Notes: a model not told the origin generated them from the letters alone. 64,000 bases of DNA from Prunella strophiata (GCA_036583965.1 JAZBQD010000013.1:5930144-5994143); one strand, 5' to 3'; shown: positions 12,289 through 24,531, numbered from the stretch's first letter. Program-made: numbers and translations.

Positions 12289-13570
12289 GGTACATCTAAT
12301 GACACTGAGTAATATAAAAGGATGGACTAACAAGAGAGGAGAAAAGACAGAATTCAGTTAGCAGTACTGTGGTGAAGAAGGAGGATGGAGTCAGCCTTGC
12401 AAGGAACTACTCTTGAGAAAAGGTACAAGAATTTCTACAGCAAGGTAACATCTCAGAGCTTGTAATCTTATCTGTGTCTATAATGACAGGCTGGGCATTG
12501 TGACTCCTTGGAAACAGGCACTTTCTTTGTTTTCACATTGTATGGGTCAGGGGATATGTCTTTCATATTAACACTGCCAAAATATGGGTGCAGCCAGTCT
12601 TATCCTGCCTCATACCCAGTAACCAAGCCTCTACCAGTTTCTGCAATCATAATTTGTATTCTCTTGATCTCTGCAATCTTGCAACTGTGGCAATATCTTT
12701 GGAGATGAATGCCATTTCTACTGTGCCTGTTAGAAGCTCTATCCTGTAACACACAAGCTGATACACAACAGAACATCCAGCATGCCCTGGCAGCTCACTG
12801 CCTTCCTGCTGCCAGCACTGAAGGTGCTAAACGTGAACTATTTACTTTTCTGCAGTCCTGAAGAAAACACCTAGTTGTGCTATACACCAAAACATGAACT
12901 TACATAACTGGGACATGAAGCAGGCACTAGCTGAGCCATGCAGTCAGTGGGCCAGGCTGTTGGCAGCCTTCTGCAATTCCTGCTGTGTGTTTTGTCCTTC
13001 CCTATGCTCAGTTCATGGTTTAGGTGGTTGAGCAGTCAAATCAAGGCATTTACTGAACACAGTTCAGGGATGGCAGGAAAAGGTGAATTGAAAGGTATCT
13101 GCTTTTTTCTTCTGTTCAAATGCTAGCATTTTGTTTAATGACAACCACTTGAAAAAATATTTGTTTTAGAAAAAAAGAATGCTGCCAAAATAAACTACGC
13201 TGATCTATGTTTATGTTTTGGTAGAAACTCGAGGCCACTCTTGAAGGCAAATGGCAAATTGCTTTACTGGCCACAGCAAGTTAATAATGAACAGCACCAT
13301 TAGTGCAGGTTGGAATCCAAAAGTGCTGGTATTTATTTGCTTGTTCTGCCTCTGCCTGGCTGAGGCTCCTCTGACAGCAAGCAGGAGGATGTAACCAAAC
13401 CCTGTGATTGACATTGCTACACAGGGAGCTGGGCAATGCTTGCTTGGGCCAATCTTGTCTTCAACCTGTCTCCCTATTTCTCTGTTACCAGAAAAATTTG
13501 GGCCACTTGTCCTAAAAGTTATAAAGGAAGTTCACACATTTATTTATCAATATTTATATAAGACTGGTGG

Positions 13571-13604
13571 CAAGAAGGGTCAGCCCTTCTTGCTGAAGGG
13601 CTGA
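13571..13604. repeat. Two overlapping, mutually exclusive hairpins
   Basis: Arm 13,571-13,579 (CAAGAAGGG) pairs perfectly with 13,584-13,592 across a TCAG loop. Arm 13,580-13,588 (TCAGCCCTT) pairs perfectly with 13,596-13,604 across a 7-base loop. Bases 13,584-13,588 belong to both stems, so only one can form at a time. No function is known. Confidence 0.75.
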
Positions 13605-15179
13605 TAAAGAATCAGTGCAGGTTCAGCCACAAGATGGAGCCAGTACAGTACCAGGCACACCTTCCCAGTGGGACAAAGTGTTAAGCTGTTTTTTCTCTAA
13701 ATCCTTCAGGAGTCTTAATAGGATTGTTCACTTCTCAGTTACTGAGATAGCCTTGGAGAAAATAAAAATCCATTGGAGAAAACAAAAATCAGAATTATCT
13801 ATTATTTAGGGTACAGAAATCACATATAGCTTGTTCCAACCTACAAATGAAATGTATAGGTAATCTGATCACAAAACATGAAAATCGGTGATGCTTTTTC
13901 TTGAGTCTAAATAAAACTAGACTCAGTTGCATTCTCCAGGGGTTTACGGAATTAAATGACCTAAGGGGGAAAAAAGAAGGAAAGATTAAGAGGAGGGAAA
14001 AATTACAGGGTGGCAAATAAGGCCTTTGAGTTAATCTTACAGAATTAGGTGTATCAATACAAGTAATAAATCAGCAGAGGCAGCTCTAGCAGTTGCCACA
14101 GTGAATTTAAAAAATCCACGTGTGAAGAGCAGGAAGACAGGGGTTGCTTTGTATGTTCTCCTTCCAGCAATCTTTGTAGACACTTTTTAGATAAGTTACT
14201 AAAAAGAATATGTGTCGAGTTACAGTGTATAACCCTGTGCTCTGATAGTCACAGAACATCTATGTTTTTTCTTGTTATTACTGTTCTTCTCTTCAGTCTC
14301 CTCATTCAGTTTCAAAGTTACACTAGACTCATATTAATTACAATAAAAGCTTTTATTTTTGTCCTTCTCAGAAAATTTCCATGGCCAACATTACTCTTTA
14401 CTTTGTATATTTATCTCAACATTGCAAAAATAATCAGCTCTTTAGTATCTGTCTTCATATAATTCCAGAGAATAATTTGATGTGCTGTTGCATTTTGCCC
14501 TGTAAACAATAGGCTGGCTACCACAGGAAGTCAATCCTAATCAAAATTGGTTTCAATTTAATTTTTCCTAGAGTATTGCTTTGCTATGGAAATCTGTAAT
14601 TCACCTCTGAAGTGAAATTAAATTCACCTTCTGTGAAGAACTCCAGGTGACCTGCTGGTCATTCCTGATAGCAGATGCCTTCTGAATGTGGCCAAGCTTT
14701 TAATTTGAACAATATTTCTAGCCTGATTCACAAGAAAACACTTAACAAGTTGAAAAGATTTTTACCATCAATTAGCTAACTTTGGGTTTGCTTGCCCCTT
14801 ATAATAAAATATTCCTGGTTTTGAAGTGGGAACAGCAATTCTGAAATGCCTTTGGGGATCCCAATAAAGAAGAAGTTGAACTGGCAATTAATTGCACAGG
14901 TAGATATGATCATCTGTCTGAATAGGAAAAGGACAGTCCCACTGCTTGAATCCACAGCCCAAGAAATCATTTGATACCTTAGGAAAAGGATCTGAGAAGA
15001 GATATGGAAAAAACTTAGAAATTGAAAAATGTGCTTCATCGAATGCTATTACTTTAAGAGGATGCTCTCATGTCTATAGTGAGTCCTACAGTCTCCTCCA
15101 TCTTACAGAGACAGAGGAAACAGCAGCTGAAAGGTAAAATGAAATACATTCAAGGGAGAAATAAGATGTATATATCTGT

Positions 15180-15375
15180 CAATGAGAGTAATTAATGACT
15201 GGAACAAGGAATTAACTGATTTGTGGAGACAGGATGTTCTAAGGCATGTTTCCCTAAGGGATGTTCTGGTTTAAATGACAAGTAATATCACCAGGCACAT
15301 GGCTTCTGTCCCATGGTGAGTTGTACCACATGATTGCAATAATCCTCTGGCTCTATTTAGCTGTGAAATGACAGA
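15180..15375 (+). mobile_element. Ancient CR1/L3-type LINE 3'-end fragment
   Basis: GTAATTAATGACTGGAACAA, followed by GGATGTTCTAAGGCATGTTT and then ATGATTGCAATAATCC, matches in order the end of CR1/L3 ORF2 and its short 3' UTR (usual forms: GTAATTAACCATTGGAACAA, GGATGTTTTTCTAAAAGATATG, ATGATCACAATGGTCC). It lies in plus orientation and is much decayed. It may extend left to about 15,000. It is not coding. Confidence 0.5.
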
Positions 15376-18300
15376 ATATGCTTGTGCTGGATGCCCTAAT
15401 CTGGGCAGGATAGAAAATGAAGATGGAAATATAAGTCTGGATTTTAAGATGAGAAACACATCTCTTAGAAGAAAGGAAAAAAAAAGGAAACTGAACAATC
15501 CCAACACAGAAAAAGCTTGAATCCCTGCCTCTAGCCAACTGTTTTGCATATACAGGCAAGCATATGCAGAATGTGTTTCTACAAAACACATATCAACAGA
15601 AATTTAATCTCTGCTTTTCTATGGCTCACAAAACACAAATTTAACTTTCCAGATAAGCAACAGCTGGCCAACAGTCAGCCTGGGAGTTGATAGCTGCATG
15701 AGATAGATGACAATCCTACATTAGGGTGGAGTTTTTAACATGTATGTATACATTGAAAAGCTTGCATAGTTCTCTTTATTCTACTCCCTTTTCCTTTTCC
15801 CTTAGAAAAACACATCTTCTGCTTTCTTTTCTGCTAAATACAGACAATCCCTGCTAGCATCTGATTTTGTGATTTAAATGCTATGGTACTCATCAAGTGC
15901 AATTAGTTTCTACGTGCTGTTGTGCTGGTTTACTGTGCTGCCACTCCTGTTTGCATGCTAAATACTCCACTGTACTGTGTAATTTACTTACCAGGAGTGA
16001 ACAGCTGGAAAACTGATGATGCTGTTTCCAGTCTCCTGGTGAAGTGCAGTCTGCTCCTTGTCTACAATGTTTCATGCTGGAGGCACAGCCTCCAGTCCCT
16101 CTCTGCATTCAGAATCACACAGCCACTGTCAGGGAGGGCTTAGAACAGTTCTGTCTTTTCAGTCTCTGGAGATGATCTAGGTATCACCCCTTGCAAAGGA
16201 GCTTGAGATAGAAGCAGTAGCTCAATTAAGCTTTTTCAGAGATGAGGGGGAAGTTACAGAACTAACAGACAGGGTCTGTGCATCCTGCAGTTCCAGAAGT
16301 TGTAATTGGTTGTGCCAGATATAAACACAAATGGAACAGTTACAAATTCTCCCATTAGAAAAACAGTGTTGTAAGTTTTAGAGACACACACAGGTATTTA
16401 CACACTGCAATTGTCTGTTCTGCTCTTGAGTCTCTTGACAGACTTTCACAGAGCCAACAACCAAAGCCATAAGGAAATGGAGACACAACCAGGTATCCCC
16501 ACTTACACAGCCTGGTCCCAGCCCCTGCAGTTGCCTCTGCTTTTGAGGACAGACAAAACTTCATCTCTCCACAGCTTGGTTAGTACAAAAAACACATTTC
16601 AACAATAAATACAGCTGTCACTTGTTCTTGTGATCATGATGATTCTTTTGTGGGGCTTATATTTTTGTTTAAAGACTAAAAGAAGTATAAAACAAAACTC
16701 AGCTTACTGTTATCATGTAGAGAAAGGTCTAGATACTCTACTGAAAGTTGATTTTAAATAATTAAAAAAACAAGTTCAGGGGAAAAGATAATAAAATTTA
16801 ACCTAGCTACTAAAGCATGCTGATGCTTGAAGGGCATGTGTGCTGGCTAATTCCCCGATGAACCTCTCTGTTCTAGGTAGGACACTTGTATATCTGTCAG
16901 TGTGAATATTAGAAAAGTTTAATTAACATCTGGTTTTGCTATTTCGAAAGTCACACAAGAGATAAAGTAGATCTTCCACAGTGATGTTGGGCATTAACAG
17001 AGCAATTCAGATTTTGCAGATGACAAATTGCCCTCCAGTGGTGTGCATTTCAGCCCTCTGATAGAGAGAACATATATTCTCCTAAATTAGGTATCTGGAG
17101 CTCTGGGTGATTCTGACTTTTTTCCACACCCCATCCATTTATATGTATATGAGCAGATGTCTACATCACATAAAAATCATGATACAGATTTGTTTGATTC
17201 ATAGCCCCCAAACAAATTCCTTTGCCTATTCTCCACTTGATGAAAGCTTGAGACATCAAAGTGTTTCAGGAGAGCTGATCACATCGCTTGATATTCCCTG
17301 ATCCACTGGAGATGCAGCTTCTCTGCATCTTTTCAGGGTTTGCAGGTTTTATGTTGGCATAAGTGGTACAATTTAATAGTTGTATGGATTTCAGAAAGCA
17401 TCCCAAATGGATTTATTTGTTCACCTGAAATACCTCCCTACACAGGCAGTTCCAGACAAGTAACTAAAATACACTGTGAAAATACCAGTGTAACTTATGT
17501 CCTAGCAACAAGCTAGTTCACAATTAATGCCTAATGTTGTATTTTCATATTATATAATAATAAGTTTGATATTAATTTTGTCAGCTATTCCTACATTACA
17601 CTATTTAGACCAGTTGCTGCTATATCCCAAGAAAAAAGATGCATTTTTCTTTTCTTTGGAGAACAATTGGAGAACAAACTGGAGTAATTGAGAACACAAG
17701 ATCAGATTTTTTGTTTTTCATTACTAAGGTTGCATTTATGGCAAACATATAGGCAAGTAGTTAAATTACTTTTCAAAAAAATAGTCTTTCCTTCTTTCAG
17801 TGGTTTTCTTTCAGCTAACATAGAGAATCTAGAGTTTGAAATTCTAAGACAAATTGATTTTTAAAATTTTGATAAAGTCTCCAAACTTTTGAGACTTACC
17901 ATATCCTGAAGAAGCAAAGGAAGTAATGATGGAAACATTGAGATGCATCATTACTTTCATCATTTCTTCCATGCTTTTTAAGTTATTTCACTGTCTCAGC
18001 CACTGACTACATGCAGTGTCCTCAAGTACATTGTGCTGTATTGGAGGTTCATTCATACAAGCAACCTTAACCTGCTGCCACTGACTACATCCTTGACATG
18101 TCTTTATCTTAAAAAAAAAAATTTAAAAAAAAAGAGAAAAGGATGAAAGGATGGTATCTAACAGTGCAGCTTGTGTATTTGTTACTAGGGAAACAAACAG
18201 CGAAGAGAAAGAAACCCTCAGTGTCCTTGTCATTTGGATCTTTCAGTAGAGAAGCAGAGCTTGTGTTAAAACAATGGAAACACTGTTCAGCTTTCAGGAT

Positions 18301-20570
18301 CCTTTGCTGTCCTTGCTGAATGACAGACACTTCTTTCTCCCCCTTGTCCATCTTGTCATCTCTGAACAGGACAGTCATTTCTACATTCTGCACTGGATTG
18401 CTGGTTGGTTTTCTATTCATTGTGTAAACTTCAATCCCTGATTCTGTGTAACCTGGTCCGTTCCTGACACCCAAACCAAGACTGCAGCAGGGCTCTTGAG
18501 GTAAACAGAAGAGACAACCCCAATGTTGTGTTCACAGCCGTAGAAAAGCAGACACAGCAGCACCAACAGAGCCAGGTTTGTGCTGCTTTGAGTTCGTCCT
18601 GAATCAGAGCTCAAACTCAATCCTGAGGGGTACGGCAGCGTTTGCTGCGCTCCAGCAGGAGGAGCCGCGCAAGGGTGACAGCAGTGCCTGGGGGCCCGGG
18701 CTGGGGGGGGGGCTTTGCCACCAGTGCCAGTGGAGCAGGGAGATGCCAGGCCATGCAAGCCATGACTGGCACCTCTGGTTTCAGCCGGGTGAGAGGTGTC
18801 AGTCACGACTTAGCTGGACTGACGCCTCCCTGCCTGGGTCAGGAGGACGATTCAGAGATCCAACACTGCTTGTACCGTGACTTTCTGCTCATTGCTGAAT
18901 ATTCACTGCATCCGAGTCCATGTAATTTCTCTGTCAAACTGTGCTACATCCTTGCTTCTTTTTCTGTTCCATTGTTATCTTGTTCATCTTTAGCATTTGC
19001 CTCATCTAACTCATCTTGTGGGAACTGGATTAGGAAACTGGATTTGGTGCACTCTGAAGTGCAGCTAAGTAAATCCAAAGGATTATCACCTTTCTCCTGT
19101 TTTTACAAGACTACAGCTACCAGGACCAGAGCTAGAGAGATGATGGGAAAATTGCAATAAAAGCCCTACTGGAAATACTCTCACAGATTTTTGTGTCTTG
19201 CTGTTTCAACAAAGCATATTTCTTCTTTACCGTGCAAGCGTGGCTTTTTTGTACTGTTCCAGACTGGCTGTTAATTTGCCATTAAGAAGGAAGAGGACAT
19301 GACAAAACACCTGAATTACTTTATAATAAAATATCAACATTTTAATTATATTTTAAAATGGATAGGCAGAATAAAATCAACTAGCACCTGGTTTATTGAT
19401 CATAGCCACTAGCTGAATTGCAATGGATTCCCTCCCTAGTATTCCACAAAGTACCAAAGCCCCTTGAGTAAAGAAAACAAACCGTTTGGGAAAGATTAGG
19501 GGGAAAAAAAAAAACCATGTCAGGACTGACAAGAAAAGGAAGTGGCAAACATGTTATTGATGGTGTGTGCTCATGGCCATGACAGCAGAGCCCTGCCTGG
19601 GGGCTACAGTGTAAATGACAACTCCGTCACAGGCTCCAGCCGTTTGTGTCCCTACACTCTTTGTCCGTGGAAATAAGAAGGGTACAGCCAAAATAAACCA
19701 GGGCTTTTATCGACTTTTTAAAGAAAAACACGATACTTGCCAACAGACCTCAAATACTTGGGAAACTACTTGTATGTGAGTTGTGTTTTGGCTCCCTAAA
19801 GTTTAAAACTGCTTTTTTTACACCATAAAACCTGTGTATTTTTTCTCTGTAAGCAATGAGCTTTCCCCAAACTCTCTCTCTCTGGAATCAACCGATCCTC
19901 CTTGTCTTTCAGCCTCTAAACGGCCTTTTTTTTCTTAATGTTTTTTCTACAGCACTTAAGTTTTACCAGACCAGTGCCACCTCCCAGGGTTTTACTAATT
20001 CCAGCAGAAACGCGGAGGACAAATGCTTTCCGGTGTGAGAACGCACTCTGAGCAATCCGACAAAACCGATTGCGGCGCTTTCACGTGGAAACCGCACCCG
20101 GCGATGAAACCGTAACCAGAGCCGGCTGCTTCGGGGGATCTTTGTTACCTGGCGTCCGCTCCGCTCCGCTCCCGTCGCGCCGCTGCTCCCCTCAGGGCCG
20201 GGCCCGCCTCAGCCCTCAGCGAGCGCGCGCCGCCCGTTTCCCGCCGCGCGCCGCCGGCAGCGGGGCTGGGGGGAGGGGGCGCTCGCGGCACGCGCCCAGC
20301 GGCACGCGCGCTCCCCCACAGCCCCCCCCGGCCCGCCGCGCGCACAACGGCCGGCGGGGGGCGGGGCAAACGGGGGGGGCGGAGCCAACGCCCCCAACAC
20401 ACCCCCGAGCCCGCGCTCAGGCCCCGCCCCCCGCCCCGAGCCCGTTCCCTCCTCCACAAAGCCGGGGGCGAAGCAGGGGAGGGGCGCGCGCCACTTGTGC
20501 CCGCCCCCCCCCGAGAGGGGCGGGGCCGGGCGCGGGGGGCGCGCGCGCGCGGGCGCGAGGGCGCGCGGCG

Positions 20571-20604
20571 ATTGGCTGGCGGCGGCGGGGGGAGCGCGTT
20601 TAAC
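20571..20604 (+). promoter_or_regulatory. YPEL1: Probable YPEL1 core promoter A (CCAAT box, TATA-like motif)
   Basis: ATTGG (inverted CCAAT box) is at 20,571-20,575 and an AT-containing GTTTAAC at 20,598-20,604, the only AT-rich word in a GC-rich context. A start site near 20,630-20,650 is inferred. A consensus splice donor lies downstream at 20,995. The exact start cannot be read from sequence alone. Confidence 0.45.
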
Positions 20605-20697
20605 GGCCGCTGCGCCCCCGGCCGGGGCAAAGCAAAACAAAGGCGGCGGCGGCGGGAGCGGGAGCCCGGGCGGAGCGCACGGCACGGGCACGGCACG

Positions 20698-20757
20698 ATG
20701 CCTCGGCCGCCCCTCGGCCCTCAGCGCGGCACACGCGCGCCCGGCCCCCGTCTATGA
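20698..20757 (+). other. Upstream ORF 1 in YPEL1 exon 1 (19 codons)
   Basis: An ATG at 20,698 opens a 19-codon frame (MPRPPLGPQRG...) ending in TGA at 20,755-20,757, within the predicted 5' UTR. It could reduce translation of the main ORF if included in the mRNA. The peptide resembles nothing I know. Confidence 0.4.
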
Positions 20758-20831
20758 CCCCCCCGGTGGCCGCCGCCGAGACGGTACCTTCGAGGCGAGG
20801 GAAGCCGTCGTGTCCCACCCCCCTCCCTTGA
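20754..20831 (+). other. Upstream ORF 2 in YPEL1 exon 1 (25 codons)
   Basis: An ATG at 20,754-20,756 overlaps the TGA of the preceding uORF in an ATGA arrangement. The 25-codon frame ends with TGA at 20,829-20,831. No further ATG occurs in the predicted exon-2 part of the 5' UTR, so the next start is the YPEL1 ATG. Confidence 0.4.
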
Positions 20832-21940
20832 TCCCCCCTCTTTGTTTTTCGGTGAAGGCCCGGCGCGGAGCTCTCGCTGCCCGCCGCGCAAGGACCGGGG
20901 GTCCCGCCTTCCCTCCTACCCGTGGCCCCTAAGGGAGAGGGGCCCGGGGGCTGCTCGGAGCCCGGGCTGGGAGCGGAGTCGGCGCGGCGCAGCGGTGAGT
21001 ACCGAGCGGGTGAGAAGCGGCGCCTCTTCCCTGTGCGGGGATTTATTTTTTTTTGAGCGGGGGTGGGGGGACGACGGCGACGACGGGCGAAAGGCGGCTG
21101 CGAGAGGAACCCCGTGCTGCGCCCCGGCCGGGGGGGCCGCCGTCTCCCGTGTGCGCGGGGCCGCCGAGGCAACTTTGCTGGCGGGAGGAGGCTCGGGCGC
21201 TATTTATAGCGCCTGGAAATGACGGCAGCGCTGTCTGCCCGCAGCCTTCTCGGTGCGGGGCGGGTAAGGGCGGTTTACATAATTGAGGGGGGGCGAAGCT
21301 GAGCTCAGCGCGCCGGGAGCCGGTGGGGTCCCCCCGCGCTCTCGCCCGCGCCGCGCGGGGCCGGGAGCCGTGGGTTTCTGCACGGAGCTGGCGGCCGGAG
21401 CAGCGCGGGGCCGTGCTCGGGTGGCCGCGCGGCCGTGCCGGTGGCCAGAGGGGGAAACGAGCCGCTGTCCTGCTGGAATCGCTGCGGGGGGGACAGAAAA
21501 GGCGACGGCGTCACCCGCCGCGGCAGCTCCGTGAGAGAGGAAGCAGCTTTAAAGGCGCACGGCCGGCGGCTCCCTCCCGCCGGGGGAGCGGGGTGTCAGC
21601 CGGTAACTTTCTCCGCGGTTATTTTCTCCTGTTATTTCCTGGTATGTAAAGGTGAAAATAAGGCTCCTGTGGCTCAGTCTTTAACTTGCAGGTTTTTCCC
21701 TGCTGGAGTGAGCTCATCCGCAGGTTACTGACGGTGCGTGCACAGGCTGTGTCCGGCTTTTTGCAGCCGCTCCAAGACTCTCTGAGCGTATTCCAAGTCG
21801 CTGCTTGCTTAGAGCCCCGCAGGCAGGAGGAGAGGCCGGTTCCTGGCCCAGCTCCCCCGTGCCCGCGGGATCCCCACGCGCGGCCGCCCCCCCCTGCCAC
21901 GCTCATCGGGGTGTTTGTTTACACATCCGGGACCCGCGCG

Positions 21941-21993
21941 GGGCGGGGCCGCCCCGCCCATTGGCCGCCCCGCGCCCCGCCCCGGTGACGTCA
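21941..21993 (+). promoter_or_regulatory. Second promoter-like core B: GC boxes, CCAAT, perfect CRE
   Basis: Within about 50 bases there are GC boxes (GGGCGGGG at 21,941-21,948, CCCGCCC near 21,953-21,959, CCCCGCCCC at 21,975-21,983), an ATTGG CCAAT motif at 21,960-21,964 and the full palindromic CRE TGACGTCA at 21,986-21,993. This is a typical NF-Y/Sp1/CREB housekeeping arrangement. Possible donors follow at 22,097 (CAG then GTAGCG) and 22,109 (CAG then GTGACA), so it may drive an alternative first exon of YPEL1. Because these motifs work in either direction, an antisense transcript is also possible. Confidence 0.6.
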
Positions 21994-22539
21994 CGGGCGG
22001 CGGGACGGGGCCGCTGCTCGCCCCCAGCCCGGGGGTCGGGGCGGGGGTCGCTAACCCGGCTGCCCTGGGCGCTGCGCCTGGTAGCTGCGAACACAGGTAG
22101 CGCTTCAGGTGACACACCTGTCTTAGTGCAGGACCGAAGCTCGGACTGTGCCGCGGCCAAAGAACGAGAGAGAAATAGTTGGTTCGGGTTTTTGCTCTGT
22201 TCTGTGCGGAATAATGAGCAGCAGCCCGAGGAACTGTGAGAGGGAAGTGAGACTGTGTTTATTCACCATTGTTAGAGCCAGCTAGGAAATGGTTTGTTTT
22301 GAATTGTGCCTGTAACGGCACAACAAGTCTGTGGCTCCTATGGTGTGTGTCAAACCGAGTCGTCTTTTTGAACAGAGCAATATCAAATACAGTTCTGTTA
22401 AATCGGCCTTGGAATTATTTTAATTTCTGTAGTTGGAGAACCTGGTGCACTGAATCTGGAAGAGTTCAGATTGCCTTTAGAACTGTTTCAAAACACTTCT
22501 AGGAGTGCCTTGAAGAAAAATATTTTCCTTTTACATTCC

Positions 22540-22665
22540 AGATCGCAGAATTGCTAAGGTTAGAAAAGATCTCTAAGATCATCGAGTTCAACTATTAACT
22601 CAGGACTGCCAAGGGCACCGCTAAGCCACATCCCCAAGTGCCACATTTACACCTACTGAACTTCT
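22540..22665 (-). mobile_element. Degraded CR1 LINE 3'-end fragment
   Basis: TCTCTAAGATCATCGAGTTC, followed by the words GCTAAGCCACATCCC and AAGTGCCACATTTACAC, follows the antisense avian CR1 3' end. The orientation is minus, with the 3' end near 22,540. It is truncated and diverged. Confidence 0.75.
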
Positions 22666-24531
22666 GCAAGGATTGAACTTGTGTTTCAATTACTGATGGA
22701 GAGGGTTTAATTTAAGCCAAAGTCAAAACATCTTCGCATGTAGTGCCTTTCATTCTGAAACCCTGTTTTGTCTATTTCTGTTAACCTAAACAGGATCTGT
22801 ATCTAACATTTGAGTTCAAACAGGGAATTTTAACCAAAACCTCATACTCTTAGATCACTTTTCTTGTAAATCTTACTTCTAATAAATGGGGTTTCATATC
22901 TAACTGTTCTACAAGAGCGAACTGTTTTCTGCAAATAATGTAATTATTCTTCCCTGTGCAGTTGTAATTAAATTATCTTGGGACACTAAGTATATAATAT
23001 TTGTTTAAATTAATATTTAAGTCCTGCTCTTCATGGCAAATGAGTTATTGTTTCAAACATATAAATGTATTCTTTATCAGCTGTTTTCCCAATCATTGTA
23101 CATGTGTAGATCCATGCTTTGGATGATAGCTTGTTCCTCCATCGTTACTTTATTTTTTTGATTGCCTGTGGTGTGTTACATGTCTTGCTTGTGGCTTATC
23201 TCTGTCCTTTGCAATTCTTTGTGTAAGAAGTGTTCTTCTGGCAAGTTGTTTAGTAGTTTGAGTTTTCTCATGCTTAGGATTAAAAAAAATCTAAACCGAA
23301 ACCCCTTGAAGTTTTGCTGAGCTTGTCTCAAGTGCTAGGCCTGCTGTACTGATTGCTTTCTCAAGGCTTCTTTTGAAGCAGTGACTGCTTCCTATAAACA
23401 GACTTTAATTTATGTGGCTTTCACTATCTGCTCTAGCTGTGTTACCAGTATCCTACTGCTCGAAGAGTGGTTAGTGCTGCCCTGCACACAGTTTACAGCT
23501 GTCGTTTGCATGCTCTTGGCTGGATCAGCAAACTGTAAATTCTTTATTTTGTCTCATTTCTGTTTGTGCTATTGACCTACTCAGGCAGGCAGTCACCTGA
23601 CAGCCGATGACAGAAGTTGAGTGTGCAGTGTTTGGAGGCTCCTTAGCGTGGTGCATGCACAGCCTGGGAGCTGCTGCAGAGCAGGAGATGTTATCAGTGC
23701 TCAGCAGCTGGTTCATTTTCAGGCAAACTAAAAAGGTTTGCTCTCCAGCACAGCAGAAGGCTCTGGCATGCTCTGACATGTAATGTCTCTGAAATGCACT
23801 CTGAGGATTAAAGATGCAGTTGGGTGTTCTCTGTGCAGAATTTAGCTTCAGTATCAGATTGTGGGTTTGGTAGCTTCCATTAAGGCTATTCTGGTACAGT
23901 GAGGAAGTACCTAATTAGCTTTGATCAGGACACCAGTCAAGAAGGTCTTTGCCTAAAGGCATAATTCTGCAGAGCTTGAAGGAGTAGACAGGGATCCCTG
24001 AACAGGGTGACAGCATCTTGCTTGGTATTTGACTTAAAGCCAGATGTGATCTGCAAGATTTTTACTGAAAACCAAAGTGCAAACATGTAAGATATTTTGA
24101 CTGTTGGACAGAAAGTGTTTTCCAAGACTGCTTTCATGTTGCTCACTGTATTGGAACTGACCATTAGAACTGCAAAGACAATTAACTTCCTTTCATTCCC
24201 TATCTTTTTAGTGTAAATTTCTGCGTGGATGTCTTAAAGAGTACACCTTGGTATAATGTATAAAGTGCTTGTGTTTCATGGAGAACTGTTTGAATCTTGT
24301 CCCTCATTAGAAGTGTGATGGAGTAGAAGCCATTAGTGGAACAGAACTGCTTTTTGCTGTGTTGAATGCAACTTGAACTGTGCAGTTCCTTAGAAAAAGG
24401 GGCCTGTAGTGCAGCCAGGCTCCAGTTATTTGCTCCAAATAACGCTTTGCTTTATGGCTGGACTTGTTGAATAACAAGTTAACTCTGCTCATGTTGTAAG
24501 CTGCTAATTGTTCTGCTCTTTTCACCTACAG

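Larger units (their letters stand above)
8891..20040. other. Intergenic sequence between MAPK1 and the YPEL1 promoter
   Basis: No gene is recognised on either strand. The stretch holds two degraded CR1 pieces (about 9,240-9,370 and 15,180-15,375), two hairpin-forming spots (12,269-12,288 and 13,571-13,604), short A tracts near 18,110-18,132, and otherwise unremarkable AT-rich sequence. The open frames (for example minus 11,560-12,222) have no domains, no codon-bias signal I can detect, and no splice-site framework. Confidence 0.6.
20630..20994 (+). other. YPEL1: Probable YPEL1 non-coding exon 1 (5' UTR)
   Basis: The exon ends with AGCG, followed by the consensus donor GTGAGT at 20,995-21,000. 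It is GC-rich, contains a (GGC)n stretch at about 20,643-20,655, and carries two short upstream ORFs. The 5' boundary is inferred from promoter motifs. It would splice to the acceptor before 24,532. Vertebrate YPEL genes commonly have a non-coding first exon, which supports this model. Confidence 0.5.
20050..22080 (+). promoter_or_regulatory. YPEL1: CpG island covering the YPEL1 promoter region
   Basis: Base composition changes sharply at about 20,050 from AT-rich to very GC-rich with abundant CpG, and falls back after about 22,080. The island contains many GC boxes and G runs, two CCAAT (ATTGG) motifs and a perfect CRE. It lies directly 5' of YPEL1 and in the same orientation. The many long frames in it, on both strands, result from the scarcity of AT-rich stop codons and are Arg/Pro/Gly/Ala-rich; they are not genes. 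Confidence 0.9.
20995..24531 (+). other. YPEL1: YPEL1 intron 1
   Basis: A consensus donor GTGAGT at 20,995 is paired with an acceptor whose pyrimidine-rich tract ends in CCTACAG at 24,531. The first kilobase is still CpG island and includes a second promoter-like core. A CR1 fragment lies at about 22,540-22,665. The remainder is AT-rich with no other recognised feature. Confidence 0.5.

Noticed and set aside
20070..22239. Many long overlapping frames (up to 190 codons) on both strands
   Set aside because: They lie in the CpG island where stop codons are rare. The translations are Arg/Pro/Gly/Ala low-complexity, overlap each other on both strands, and match no protein family.
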